Assembly (NCBI GenBank): GCA_034211175.1 | Contig: JAXHUH010000169.1 | Location: 1 to 64,000 of the forward strand | From: JAXHUH01 sp034211175 | GTDB lineage: Bacteria > Actinomycetota > Acidimicrobiia > Acidimicrobiales > CAIXPF01 | DNA: 64,000 bases | Direction: 5' to 3' | Part shown: positions 8,581 to 17,072 of the stretch, piece after piece | How positions within the stretch are numbered: position 1 is the first letter of the stretch | How the letters are laid out: every line of letters begins with the position of its first letter | Notes under the pieces: model-generated | What the model was told of the DNA's origin: nothing | The model's input: the letters and a program-made list of their open reading frames with translations, nothing else | The model's database searches: none | Made by a program: the position numbers and the translations under genes

Positions 8581-9864
8581 ATCGAAGACGATGCAGTCCC
8601 CATCGACGACGCCAGCGGAATCGCTGCAGCGGCGCGTGAATGGTTCGAGGCGAACTGGGACCCCGACCTCACCTTGGGCGAGTGGTGGGACCGGCTCGCC
8701 GAGTCCGGCTACGGATTCCCGACGTGGCCGGCAGATCGCTACGGGCTCGGCCTCGATCGCCGTGACCTCCCGCTCGTCAACGCCGCCCGTCGGGCGGTCG
8801 GGGCGCTCGGCCCGCCGGCAGGCATCGCGCCGAGCCTGGCGGGCCCGACCTTGCTCGCACACGGCACGGCCGAGCAGCAGGATCGGTTCTTGCCCGGGAT
8901 CGTGCACGGCGAGGTCTGGTGCCAGCTGTTCAGCGAGCCGGGGTCAGGCTCGGATCTCGCGTCGTTGCAGACGAGGGCCGTCCGCGACGGAGACCAGTGG
9001 ATCGTGAATGGCCAGAAGGTGTGGACCTCCGGTGCGCACGTCGCCCGATACGGGATCTTGATCGCTCGTACCGACCCGTCGCTGCCCAAGCATCGGGGCT
9101 TGACGTACTTCGTGATCGACATGGATCAGCAGGGCATCGAGGTGCGCCCGATCCGAGAGATCACCGGTCGGGCGATCTTCAACGAGGTGTTCTTGACCGA
9201 TGCCGTCGTGCCGGTCGGGAACACGATCGACGCCGTCGGTGCCGGGTGGGGCGTCGCCCTGACGACCCTCGCCAACGAGCGCACCATGCTCGGAGCCGGT
9301 TCGTTCGGCAGCTCCGGCAGCAGCATGTCGATCACGAAACCCGACCTCGGCGCACGGGTGGGCGATCTCGTGCGTGACGCCGACTCGATGACGGCCACCC
9401 CGTCGGGTGGGGTCGGCGCACTACTACGCGCCCTCGTCGAGCAGTACGGCCGGGGGGACGATCCCCTGATCCGCCAGGAGTACGCGACGATCCATTCCCT
9501 GCTCGAGATCGCGCGATACACCGACCTGAGGTCCAAGGCCGCCGTCGAGCGCAGCGGCCGGCCCGGTCCGGAGGTCTCGGTCGGCAAGCTCGCCGCCAGC
9601 CATCTGCTGCGAACCCTGCGTGAAACGATGTATCGCGTCTGCGGCGCCGATGCCACGCTGTGGGGCGACGATGCGCCCCTGGGTGGGCGCATGCACGACA
9701 TCGGTCTGTCCTCGTACCTCATCTCGATCGGCGGTGGGACCGATCAGATCCAACGGAACATCATCGGCGAACGCGTGCTCGGTCTGCCGGGTGAACCACG
9801 GGTCGACAAAGACGTCGCATTCCAGGACCTGCTCGTTGGAACGCAGCGGCCACTCTCGGGCTGA
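8578..9864 (+). CDS. Acyl-CoA dehydrogenase (FadE-type)
   Basis: FAD-dependent acyl-CoA dehydrogenase, 428 residues. Domains run from an N-terminal helical part through a beta domain with WCQLFSEPGSGSDLASLQT and WIVNGQKVWTSGA to the C-terminal helices ending GGGTDQIQRNIIGERVLGLP. The position that is the catalytic glutamate in medium-chain enzymes is glycine here (G386). That is seen in actinobacterial FadE enzymes of sterol and other bulky acyl-CoAs, where the base sits elsewhere. The ATG at 8578 lies at the end of an operator and right after a -10 box. Its likely role is to desaturate a CoA thioester in the block's pathway. Confidence 0.87.
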   Translation: MIEDDAVPIDDASGIAAAAREWFEANWDPDLTLGEWWDRLAESGYGFPTWPADRYGLGLDRRDLPLVNAARRAVGALGPPAGIAPSLAGPTLLAHGTAEQQDRFLPGIVHGEVWCQLFSEPGSGSDLASLQTRAVRDGDQWIVNGQKVWTSGAHVARYGILIARTDPSLPKHRGLTYFVIDMDQQGIEVRPIREITGRAIFNEVFLTDAVVPVGNTIDAVGAGWGVALTTLANERTMLGAGSFGSSGSSMSITKPDLGARVGDLVRDADSMTATPSGGVGALLRALVEQYGRGDDPLIRQEYATIHSLLEIARYTDLRSKAAVERSGRPGPEVSVGKLAASHLLRTLRETMYRVCGADATLWGDDAPLGGRMHDIGLSSYLISIGGGTDQIQRNIIGERVLGLPGEPRVDKDVAFQDLLVGTQRPLSG

Positions 9865-9962
9865 CCCGCGACACGTCCGGCGCATCGGACGTCGTGGGTG
9901 CGTCGTGCTGTGGAAGGTCATCACCTCCCGTTCCCCCGGGCGATGAGACCATCACGGCGCCA

Positions 9963-9992
9963 GCCGCTGCCCGCCTCCGTGCGGGCAGCGGC
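9963..9992. terminator. Bidirectional hairpin between convergent genes
   Basis: A perfect 12-bp stem (GCCGCTGCCCGC/GCGGGCAGCGGC) with a 6-nt loop lies in the 138-bp gap where the dehydrogenase (ends 9864) and the hydratase (ends 10003) converge. There is no T-run, which is common in high-GC actinobacteria. Confidence 0.7.
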
Positions 9993-10002
9993 ACAGTGTG
10001 CG

Positions 10003-10818
10003 CTACTGGTCAGGGGGTCGTCTTGAGAAGGTGGGGGCTCGTTTGTCCAGGAAGGCCGAGATTCCCTCGATGGCGTCGGCCGTCTCGAACAAGTCGAGTA
10101 CGGCGTCGGCTTCGACCTCCATCCCGGCGGCGAGCGGGAGGTCGCGTGCCGCATCGACACATCGGATGATTGCGCACAGCGCTGCGGCCGGCCCGTCCGC
10201 GAATGCCCTCCCGATCCGCTCGGCCTCGGTCACGATGTCGTCGGAGTCCACGATGAGGTCGACGAGACCGATCCGTTCTGCATCGGCCGCGACGTGCGGC
10301 CTACCGGTGAGCAGCATGTCGAGTGCCGGCCCTCGGCCGACGAGGCGAGGCAACCGCTGAGTGCCCCCGGCCCCGGGGAGGAGTCCCAGCTTGACTTCGG
10401 GAAGGCCGAGGCGAGAGGCGGCACTGGCGATTCGCATGGTGCAGGCCATCGCCAGTTCGAGACCACCGCCGAGTGCATAGCCGTCGATGGCGGCCACGGT
10501 CGGAGGTCCGAGCGTTGCAAGGCGCTCGATCGCGTGCCGCAGGTCGACGAGGTAGCGGCCGAAGTCGGCGCGGTCGAGGGTGGAGAGGAGCTTGAGGTCG
10601 GCGCCGGCGGCGAAGACATTGGGTACCGTCGAGCGAATGACGACGGCGCCGGCGCCGGCGCGTTCGATTTCGTCGAGGGCTCCGTTGAGCGCAGAGACGA
10701 GGGCGGAACCGAGCGCGTTGGCGGGCGGTTGACACAGCTCGATCGTCGCCAGACCGCGGTCGATCGTCAGTGCGAGCGGGCTGCCTGGCTCGGCGTTGGT
10801 GTCGTGGTTCGTCTGCAC
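10003..10818 (-). CDS. Enoyl-CoA hydratase/isomerase family (crotonase, BadK-like)
   Basis: Crotonase-fold enzyme of 271 residues, last in a five-gene operon. The oxyanion-hole segment reads FAAGADLKLL. The two catalytic glutamate regions are preserved: GGGLELAMACTMRIA and LPEVKLGLLPGAGGTQRLPRLVG. That supports true hydratase chemistry rather than a thioesterase or isomerase variant. The GTG at 10818 is 7 bp past the preceding stop; a GTG at 10863 would overlap the upstream gene by 38 bp and add residues not typical of the family. In this context it would hydrate the ring-unsaturated CoA ester made by the adjacent dehydrogenase. Confidence 0.87.
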   Translation of the reverse strand: MQTNHDTNAEPGSPLALTIDRGLATIELCQPPANALGSALVSALNGALDEIERAGAGAVVIRSTVPNVFAAGADLKLLSTLDRADFGRYLVDLRHAIERLATLGPPTVAAIDGYALGGGLELAMACTMRIASAASRLGLPEVKLGLLPGAGGTQRLPRLVGRGPALDMLLTGRPHVAADAERIGLVDLIVDSDDIVTEAERIGRAFADGPAAALCAIIRCVDAARDLPLAAGMEVEADAVLDLFETADAIEGISAFLDKRAPTFSRRPPDQ

Positions 10819-10825
10819 TCGATGG

Positions 10826-11971
10826 TCACTTGTAGGAGGTGAACTCGCGCCCGAACGTCTCACGGGCGATGATCGCTTTCATGATCTCGGGTGTGCCGTC
10901 GCCGATCTCGAGCCCGATCACGTCGTGCAATCGCTGGGAGAACGGTAGGTCGGTGCCGTAGCCGGGCCACCCGTGCAACAGCAGGCAGGCGTGGATCGCC
11001 TCCGCCGACTGCTTGGGGCCGAGCCACTTGCACATCGCGGCCTCGGTGGTGTGCGGGCGGCCGGCGTCGGCGAGGGTGAGCACCTCGTACGCCAGCAGTC
11101 GCGAGGCGTGAAGCAGCGAGAGGTGTTCGGCGATCTGGAAGGCGACCCCCTCGCGCTTGGCCAGCGGCTGTCCGAACGTCATGCGCTGCTTGGTGTACGC
11201 GACGGTTTCGTCGAGACTCTGAAGTGCCGACCCGATGCACGCAAGGGCGATGACCGCCCGGTTGAAGTCGAACGCCTCCATCGCCCCGATGAACCCGGCA
11301 CCCTCGGCGCCGACCTGGTGGTCCAGCGGCACCCGGACGTCGTCGAAGAACAGCGATCCGCGCTGAGAGAGGTGCCCGCCCGCGCTCTGGTACACCTGTC
11401 GCGACACGCCGGGGGCGTCGAGCGGGACCAGGACCATCGAGATCCCCCGGGCGCCGGGGCCGCCGGTGCGGGCGAAGACGATGCAGGCGTCGGCGAACCC
11501 GGCGAAGGTGATCGACGCCTTCTCCCCGCTCACGACCCACTCGTCGCCGTCGCGACGAGCCGTGGATGTCAGGTTGGCGGCGTCGGAGCCGACGCCCGGC
11601 TCCGTGAGGCCGAACGCCACGGTGGTGTCGCCGCTGGCGACCGCCGGGAGCCAGCGCTGCTTGATCGACTCGTCGGCATCTGCGAGCAGCATCGCGGCGA
11701 TCGTCGAGAGCTGCAGGAAGTAGCTGACGTTGAAGTCACCCCGGGACAGCTCCTCGGCAGCGATGCCGAGCGCCACGTAGCTCCCGCCCGTTCCACCGTA
11801 CTCTTCGGGGATCTTCATCCCGAGCAGCCCGAGGTCGCCCAGACGCGAGATGAGCTCGGGTGGGAACGGTTCGGTTCGCCACCTGGCGGCGCGCGGTGCG
11901 AGCTCCCTCGATGCGAAGTCACGAAGGGTGTCGCGCAGCAGCTCTTGCCCGTCGTCGAAGCCGAAGTCCAC
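10826..11971 (-). CDS. Acyl-CoA dehydrogenase, cyclohexanecarboxyl-CoA dehydrogenase-like
   Basis: FAD-dependent acyl-CoA dehydrogenase of 381 residues with a complete domain set: MKIPEEYGGTGGSYVALG, FGLTEPGVGSDAANLTSTA, WVVSGEKASIT and the C-terminal LEIGDGTPEIMKAIIARETFG. The residue in the position of the usual catalytic glutamate is aspartate (D358). I recall an aspartate base for cyclohexanecarboxyl-CoA dehydrogenases. The neighbouring BadK-, BadI- and BadH-like genes point the same way. It sits 12 bp after the oxidoreductase gene and 7 bp before the hydratase. Isobutyryl- or glutaryl-type substrates remain possible. Confidence 0.85.
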   Translation of the reverse strand: MDFGFDDGQELLRDTLRDFASRELAPRAARWRTEPFPPELISRLGDLGLLGMKIPEEYGGTGGSYVALGIAAEELSRGDFNVSYFLQLSTIAAMLLADADESIKQRWLPAVASGDTTVAFGLTEPGVGSDAANLTSTARRDGDEWVVSGEKASITFAGFADACIVFARTGGPGARGISMVLVPLDAPGVSRQVYQSAGGHLSQRGSLFFDDVRVPLDHQVGAEGAGFIGAMEAFDFNRAVIALACIGSALQSLDETVAYTKQRMTFGQPLAKREGVAFQIAEHLSLLHASRLLAYEVLTLADAGRPHTTEAAMCKWLGPKQSAEAIHACLLLHGWPGYGTDLPFSQRLHDVIGLEIGDGTPEIMKAIIARETFGREFTSYK

Positions 11972-11983
11972 GATCCGCCGACC

Positions 11984-13123
11984 TCACCAGCTCACGTTGG
12001 TGGTCGACAGCGTCGAAGCGACCTCGGTCGGCGCCGATCCGCAACCGACTCGGCCGTCGATCTCGTGGGCTTGCAGCCGTGGCATCACCTTCTCGGAGAA
12101 CAACCGCACGTTCTCCTCGGCCTCGTCGAAGGGCATTCCTCCGTAGCTGAACACGCCGATGATGCCGCCGGCACCGACCATTCGTTGGTAGTCGATCAGT
12201 TGATCCACGACCTCGTCGGGAGTTCCCCACACCTGGAGCTCGCCGAGGAAGCGGGCGAACTTGTCGCGGCCGTGCTTGGCGATGTTCGACGAGATCCCGG
12301 CGTAGTACTCGTAGCCGGGGATGTCTGCGATCGTCGGGTCGTCGAACTGGTAGTGGTCGACCGTGGAGTGGGCGTACGCCATGACGTACTGCTCGAACAT
12401 CTCCTCGGCCCGCGACCGATCCTCGTCGACGGCGACGAACACGGCGATGATCGGTGCTGGCGGTGGCTCGCCGTTGATGTCGAGGTAGCGCTCGCGGTAG
12501 CCGTCGATCTCGGCGACCGTGGTCTCCCACGGCTTCTGGGCGATGATCAGCAACCCGATGCCGAGTCGTGCCATCAGATCGATCGACGCCGGGGACACCG
12601 CCGAGGCGTAGGTCCGGCCACGGAACGAGCGGCTCGGGTAGGGACGGATCGCAGCTCGCGACTGCTTCAGGTGCTCGCCGGTGTACTCGAGGTAGCCGCT
12701 CTCGAGCGCCTCGACGATCGCGGCGGTGTACTCGGTGAACTGCCCCCGCGAGTCGGCCATCTGCAGTCCGAAGCCGTCGAACTCCACCCGCCCGAGCCCC
12801 CGTCCGAGCCCGAGGATCGCCCGACCGCCAGACACGTGGTCGAGCACAGACCACTCCTCGCACAGTCGGACCGGATCGTGCCAGGGCAGCACGTTGATCA
12901 TCGCCCCGAGCTGGACGCGCTGCGTGCGCCCGGCCACCCACGTCAGGAACTGGGCCGGGTTCGGCACCATGATGTAGTTGGTGAAGTGATGCTCGGGGGA
13001 CCACACCGAATCGAAGCCGAGCGGCTCCGCGAGATCGACGAGCGCGAGCTCGTGACGATACACCTCCTCGTCGGTGTGACGACCGGACAGGTTCTGGAAG
13101 AAGGCGCTGTAGCCGATGTGCAT
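11984..13123 (-). CDS. LLM-class (luciferase-like) flavin/F420 oxidoreductase
   Basis: Luciferase-superfamily TIM barrel, 379 residues. It starts MHIGYSAFFQNLSGRHTDEE and carries the family's FDSVWSPEHHFTNY block, then LGAMINVLPWHDPVRLCEEW and GGRAILGLGRGLGRVEFDGFG. The EHHF and LGLGRG segments resemble FMN-dependent alkanal- or ring-monooxygenases more than F420 reductases, so a monooxygenase role is favoured. The ATG at 13123 has a GAGAGGACTCACC leader as a weak ribosome site. It lies 26 bp after the BadI-like gene. It is not closely similar to the other LLM gene at 7341. Confidence 0.85.
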   Translation of the reverse strand: MHIGYSAFFQNLSGRHTDEEVYRHELALVDLAEPLGFDSVWSPEHHFTNYIMVPNPAQFLTWVAGRTQRVQLGAMINVLPWHDPVRLCEEWSVLDHVSGGRAILGLGRGLGRVEFDGFGLQMADSRGQFTEYTAAIVEALESGYLEYTGEHLKQSRAAIRPYPSRSFRGRTYASAVSPASIDLMARLGIGLLIIAQKPWETTVAEIDGYRERYLDINGEPPPAPIIAVFVAVDEDRSRAEEMFEQYVMAYAHSTVDHYQFDDPTIADIPGYEYYAGISSNIAKHGRDKFARFLGELQVWGTPDEVVDQLIDYQRMVGAGGIIGVFSYGGMPFDEAEENVRLFSEKVMPRLQAHEIDGRVGCGSAPTEVASTLSTTNVSW

Positions 13124-13149
13124 GGTGAGTCCTCTCGAAGGGTGGGAGG

Positions 13150-13947
13150 TCAGCGGTACGGGGAGAAGTCGGTCGGTCGCTTCTCGTTGAACGCCGCGAC
13201 GCCCTCCCTGGCCTCGCTTGTCGCGACGAACAACTCGAGGCTGTCGAAGGCCATCTGACCGACGCCGGCGATGTGCTCGGTCTCGGCGTTGAACGAGTGC
13301 TTGAGCACCTTGAGCGCCGTCGGCGACAGCGCCAGCGCCTCGTCGGCCCAGGCCCGCACCGTCGATCGCAGCTCGTCGAGCGGGACGACTGCGTTGACGA
13401 GTCCCCAGCGTTCGACGGTCGCGGCGTCGTACTGGCGGCAGAACATCCAGATCTCGCGCGCCCGCTTCTGGCCGATGATGCGCGCCAGGTAGGCGGAGCC
13501 GAAGCCGGCGTCGAACGACCCGACGCGCGGGCCGGTCTGGCCGAAGCGGGCATGGTCGGCCGCGATCGTGATGTCGCACACCACGTGCAGCACGTGCCCG
13601 CCGCCGATCGCGAACCCGTTCACGGCAGCGATGACCGGCTTGGGGATGTCGCGGATGATCCGGTGGACCGCCTCGATCTCGAACAGCCCGGTCTCCGTCG
13701 GACCGTAGTCACCGGTCTCGGCGCGTTGCTTCTGGTCACCGCCCGTGCAGAACGCCTTGTCGCCGGCACCGGTGAGGGCCACGACACCGACCGCCGGGTC
13801 GGCCCAGGCCGCCTTGAACGCCCGCAGCAGCTCATCGGCCGTGCGCCCGCGGAACGCGTTGTAACGCTCCGGACGGTTGATCGTGATCCACGCCAGCCCG
13901 TCGTCGACCTCGTACGTGATGTCGGTCAGCTCGTTCATGTCGACCAT
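13150..13947 (-). CDS. BadI/MenB-type crotonase: probable 2-ketocyclohexanecarboxyl-CoA hydrolase
   Basis: Crotonase-superfamily enzyme of 265 residues. Signature pieces are NRPERYNAFRGRT, FCTGGDQ (66-72), AIGGGHVL (113-120), FGQTGPRVGSFDAGFGSAYL (135-154) and AREIWMFCRQY. These are shared by MenB (naphthoate synthase) and BadI, which opens the ring of 2-ketocyclohexanecarboxyl-CoA. No menaquinone gene is near, whereas a ring-acyl-CoA dehydrogenase, hydratase and BadH-like dehydrogenase are, so the BadI role is favoured. Its ATG overlaps the Rieske stop (TGATG), indicating translational coupling. Confidence 0.82.
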   Translation of the reverse strand: MVDMNELTDITYEVDDGLAWITINRPERYNAFRGRTADELLRAFKAAWADPAVGVVALTGAGDKAFCTGGDQKQRAETGDYGPTETGLFEIEAVHRIIRDIPKPVIAAVNGFAIGGGHVLHVVCDITIAADHARFGQTGPRVGSFDAGFGSAYLARIIGQKRAREIWMFCRQYDAATVERWGLVNAVVPLDELRSTVRAWADEALALSPTALKVLKHSFNAETEHIAGVGQMAFDSLELFVATSEAREGVAAFNEKRPTDFSPYR

Positions 13948-15149
13948 CAGGCGGGCACCTCGGCTCGTTCTGGGTTCGAGACCGCGACGCCGGTGTCGGC
14001 GAGTTCACGCTCGAGGATGCGATGGTAGTGCTGGAGGGTCGCCTCTTGGCGTCCGAACACGGCCTCAGTACGGGCACCGGACGTGAAGTTGCGCTGCATC
14101 GTGCGGGCGACCACGAAGTCCTCGTTCAGGACGGTGTTCATCAGCACCTCCCAGTTCTTGTCCCAATGACGCTGCTCGGCGTCGGTCGTCGGTGCCGTGG
14201 GAGCGAGCAGACTGGCGCGGGCGACCATCCGGTCGGCACGGTCGCCGTCGGGGAACGCCGACCAGACCTCGAAGTGGTCGCCCTGCCAGACGAGCACGGT
14301 GTTGGGGAAGAGGAGATAGATGATCGCCACGTGCGGCAGCAGCTCACGTTCCTCGGGCGGGGCCGAGCGTTCCTCGTGGAACCACGCCCGCAGACCGACC
14401 ATGCGGGCGTGGAGTCCGAAGTCGTCGTACAACGCGAAATTCGACCCGATGTACGGACCGATCGTGTTCCGGTGAAGGAATCGGATGTGGTACGTCTCCA
14501 GGAACCCGTCGACGACGAGCTTCCAGTTGAAGGGCTCGCGGAGGATGTCGGTGCGCTCGCGCACGTGGTCGGACATGCCGAACTCCGAGAGCTCGTCATC
14601 GAGCTCGCCGAGATATGACGCCACGTCGATGGCAGCGCCGGGTCGCGCTCCCGGAATTGCCCAGACGAGTCCGTGACGTTCCTCGACCGGCACCTCGACG
14701 AGGCCGCGCTCAACAGGATCGAGGCTCGCGAACCCGTCGTCGTTCGGGATCGACCGCAACCGGCCAGCCGTGTCGTACGACCAGGCGTGGTACGGACAGG
14801 TGAAGCGTCGCTGGTTGCCGCAGGTGGACAGCTCCACCGCCGACCCGCGGTGTCCACACATGTTGTGGAAGCCACGAAGACGTCCGTCGTCGCCGCGAAC
14901 GATCAGCAGAGATCGGCCCGACAGGTCGTCGACGAAGAAGTCGCCTGACGACCGGACGTCGCTGCCATGACCGACGACGATCGGATAGTGCGAGAGCAGA
15001 CGCTCGCGCTCGCGTCGGACGTGTCCGACGTCGACATATCGGTCGACGGGATGGCGCATCATGTCGAGGGCCATGGGGTCGACTCCTGCGTCGAGGTGGG
15101 CGACGATCCGTTCGAACAGATCGTTCTGTCGGCTGCTCTCCACCCGCAT
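13947..15149 (-). CDS. Rieske non-heme iron oxygenase, alpha subunit
   Basis: Ring-hydroxylating or demethylating oxygenase, 400 residues. The [2Fe-2S] ligands are visible as C98-x-H100 (MCGHRG) and C118-x2-H121 (CPYHAW). The mononuclear iron site follows in NWKLVVDGFLETYHIRFLH (H221 and H226), with a C-terminal acid in NEDFVVAR. No ferredoxin or reductase gene is nearby, so it must borrow electron carriers. It heads the five-gene minus-strand operon (Rieske, BadI-like, LLM, acyl-CoA dehydrogenase, hydratase) and starts 15 bp from operator site 3. The substrate is unknown; it could introduce an oxygen on an alicyclic or aromatic acid. Confidence 0.9.
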   Translation of the reverse strand: MRVESSRQNDLFERIVAHLDAGVDPMALDMMRHPVDRYVDVGHVRRERERLLSHYPIVVGHGSDVRSSGDFFVDDLSGRSLLIVRGDDGRLRGFHNMCGHRGSAVELSTCGNQRRFTCPYHAWSYDTAGRLRSIPNDDGFASLDPVERGLVEVPVEERHGLVWAIPGARPGAAIDVASYLGELDDELSEFGMSDHVRERTDILREPFNWKLVVDGFLETYHIRFLHRNTIGPYIGSNFALYDDFGLHARMVGLRAWFHEERSAPPEERELLPHVAIIYLLFPNTVLVWQGDHFEVWSAFPDGDRADRMVARASLLAPTAPTTDAEQRHWDKNWEVLMNTVLNEDFVVARTMQRNFTSGARTEAVFGRQEATLQHYHRILERELADTGVAVSNPERAEVPA

Positions 15150-15163
15150 CCTCCATCAGTCTC

Positions 15164-15193
15164 AGTGATACAATTCGGTCGGAGTGTATTATG
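15164..15193 (-). promoter_or_regulatory. Operator site 3 (9-N12-9) upstream of the Rieske operon
   Basis: Arms AGTGATACA and TGTATTATG are 12 nt apart and agree inverted at 6 of 9 positions (core ATACA/TGTAT). The site ends 15 bp upstream of the Rieske ATG and overlaps the last codons of the preceding dehydrogenase. It is the most divergent of the four sites. Confidence 0.5.
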
Positions 15194-16154
15194 CTCCGGA
15201 ACCGCCGACGAGTCGCCTCGGCCGTGAGTCGCCCCCACCGAGCGCGGTCGGCAGTGACGACCGATGGAACCCGGAGAACGGTGGGAGCCGATCGTGTGGT
15301 TCGACCTCGAGCAACCCGTTGACGAGATCGCTGCCGCCGGTCACCGCGATCTCCTGCCCGGTGATGTAGGCCGCGGCGTCGGACAACAGGAACACCACGG
15401 CGGCGGACACCTCCGATTCTGTGCCGTGCCGTTGTGCCAGGGTCAGACGGGGGAGTTCGACGAGTCGCTCGTGAAACGGCTCGCCTGCGTAGGTGTCGTA
15501 GCCACTCGACGCCACAAATCCGGGGGCGACGGCGTTCACTCGCACGCCCGACGACGCCCACTCGACGGCGAGCGTCCGCGTCAGGTTCGCCATCCCGGCC
15601 CGCGCAGCACTCGAGTGAGCCATCAACGGGATGCCGCGGGAGTGGTCGGCCGTGATGTTCACGATCGCGCCGCCATGCTCCTGCATCGAGCTCAGGTAGC
15701 ACTCCTTGGCCACCACGAACCCCCCGAGGAGATTGTTCCGCACGACCGCGTCGAAGCCGTTCGCGGAGATGTCGACGGCGTGGGCGCTGAACTGCCCCCC
15801 AGCGTTGTTGACCAGGAGATCGATCCGTCCGCACCGCTCGATCACCTTCGCAACGGCCGCCTCGACGTCTTCCGACACCCGGATGTCGCCGGTGACGTAC
15901 GTTGCCGACCCGCCGTCGTCGACGATCTCGCCGACCGTGCGTTCCAGCGGCTCGGTCCTGCGCCCCCAGAGCACGACGTCGGCCCCGAGCGCCGCCAGTT
16001 CGTGTGCGACGCAACGGCCGATGCCCGTACCCCCTCCGGTGACGATGGCGCTCTTGTTCACGAACAATCGGTCACGGAACACGGACTCAAACTTCGCAGG
16101 GGGTGCACCACCTCGCGCTGCGCTGGATGGGTCGACGTCGTTCGGGTGCTGCAT
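15189..16154 (-). CDS. SDR oxidoreductase, 2,4-dienoyl-CoA / trans-2-enoyl-CoA reductase type
   Basis: Short-chain dehydrogenase of 321 residues. The nucleotide motif TGGGTGIG and the NNAGG strand are normal. The usual YxxxK catalytic pair is replaced by the MAHSSAARAGMANL segment. That is the pattern of dienoyl-CoA and trans-enoyl-CoA reductases, which lack the canonical tyrosine there. The segment RNNLLGGFVVAKECY also fits that group. An extra N-terminus of about 35 residues and a C-terminal tail of about 35 are present. The ATG at 16154 has GGAGGAG 4 nt upstream. It precedes the Rieske operon on the same strand and diverges from the BadH-like gene. Confidence 0.82.
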   Translation of the reverse strand: MQHPNDVDPSSAARGGAPPAKFESVFRDRLFVNKSAIVTGGGTGIGRCVAHELAALGADVVLWGRRTEPLERTVGEIVDDGGSATYVTGDIRVSEDVEAAVAKVIERCGRIDLLVNNAGGQFSAHAVDISANGFDAVVRNNLLGGFVVAKECYLSSMQEHGGAIVNITADHSRGIPLMAHSSAARAGMANLTRTLAVEWASSGVRVNAVAPGFVASSGYDTYAGEPFHERLVELPRLTLAQRHGTESEVSAAVVFLLSDAAAYITGQEIAVTGGSDLVNGLLEVEPHDRLPPFSGFHRSSLPTALGGGDSRPRRLVGGSGA

Positions 16155-16193
16155 CGGCTCCTCCGTCCGAGACGCCACGTCGCCAGGGCCGAC

Positions 16194-16223
16194 GACGAAG
16201 CATCGACACCATTCTGTCGCATC
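16194..16223 (+). promoter_or_regulatory. Operator site 4 (9-N12-9) in the divergent SDR gap
   Basis: Arms GACGAAGCA and TGTCGCATC are 12 nt apart. The right arm is identical to that of site 2 (17883-17891), and the left differs from site 1 at two positions. It lies in the 120-bp gap between divergent dehydrogenases, so one regulator could control both. Confidence 0.5.
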
Positions 16224-16274
16224 GGGTACCGTGGCGGCGGACCGGCGTCCGAGGCCGGAAGCGAAAGGATGCAC

Positions 16275-17072
16275 ATGGAGCTGGGGCTCCAGAACAGCTC
16301 TGTCGTCGTGACGGGAGCCGGTTCGAACATCGGGCGGGCGATCGCCCTCGCGTTCGCCGCCGAGGGCGCCCGGTTGACGTTGGGCGACGTCGACGAGGAG
16401 CAGACGGTCCGGGTCGCCGCGGCGGCCACCGACGTCGGCGCTGCGGCCGCCCAGTTCGTCCGCGCCGACGTGACCGCGCTCGATCAGGTCGAACACCTGG
16501 TTGCGTCCGCCCACGAGCGCGATGGAAAGGTCGACGTCCTGGTCAACTGCGCCGGTTGGGACCGGCTGATGTGGTTCACTGAGACCGACCCGGACTTCTG
16601 GCGCAAGGTTGTCGACATCAACTACCTCGGGGTCGTGAACTGCACCAAGGCGGCGCTCGACTTCATGGTTCCGCAGCAACACGGCTCGATCGTGTCGATC
16701 TCGTCCGACGCCAGTCGGCAGGGTGAGGCCCGCGAAGCCGTGTACGCCGGCGCGAAGGCGGCGATCAACGCGTTCATGAAGACGATCGCAAAGGAGAACG
16801 GCAGGGCCGGTATCCGCTGCAACGTGGTCTGTCCCGGTGTCACCATCCCGGAAGATGCCGACGAGGTGGGCGCGGCCAGCATGTGGCGCGACCCCGAGTC
16901 GATGTTCACCGACGACCAGCTGGAGAAGGTCGCCCGCGCCCTGCCGCTCCGCAAGCTCGGGCGGCCTCGCGACGTCGCCAACGCCGTGGTGTTCCTGGCC
17001 TCCGACGCCGCCGCGGGCCACATCACGGGGCAGGTGCTGTCGGTGTCCGGCGGTTACAGCATGATCGGATGA
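16275..17072 (+). CDS. SDR dehydrogenase, BadH-like (2-hydroxycyclohexanecarboxyl-CoA dehydrogenase)
   Basis: NAD-dependent short-chain dehydrogenase of 265 residues: TGAGSNIG motif, NCAGWDRLMWFTETDP, SSDASRQGEAREAVYAGAKAAI with catalytic Tyr and Lys (YAGAK), and a C-terminus ending GHITGQVLSVSGGYSMIG. The AGWD segment, the SSDAxR(x)GxxxEAVYA block and the SVSGGxxM ending are as I recall them in BadH of Rhodopseudomonas. It would oxidise the 2-hydroxy ring acyl-CoA to the 2-keto form that the BadI-like hydrolase opens. The ATG at 16275 follows AAAGGA; an ATG two codons earlier (16269) is possible. Its stop overlaps the next gene (ATGA). Confidence 0.82.
   Translation: MELGLQNSSVVVTGAGSNIGRAIALAFAAEGARLTLGDVDEEQTVRVAAAATDVGAAAAQFVRADVTALDQVEHLVASAHERDGKVDVLVNCAGWDRLMWFTETDPDFWRKVVDINYLGVVNCTKAALDFMVPQQHGSIVSISSDASRQGEAREAVYAGAKAAINAFMKTIAKENGRAGIRCNVVCPGVTIPEDADEVGAASMWRDPESMFTDDQLEKVARALPLRKLGRPRDVANAVVFLASDAAAGHITGQVLSVSGGYSMIG

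Noticed and set aside
10973..13258. A 761-codon open frame on the plus strand
   Set aside because: It is antisense to the acyl-CoA dehydrogenase, oxidoreductase and hydrolase genes. Its composition (Val, Asp, Arg, Gly) is that of a codon-position shadow in high-GC DNA, and it has no motif.
13150..13947. Naphthoate synthase (MenB) of menaquinone synthesis
   Set aside because: The sequence motifs allow it, but the gene is translationally coupled to a Rieske oxygenase in a catabolic operon with no other men gene. It is kept as the main alternative.
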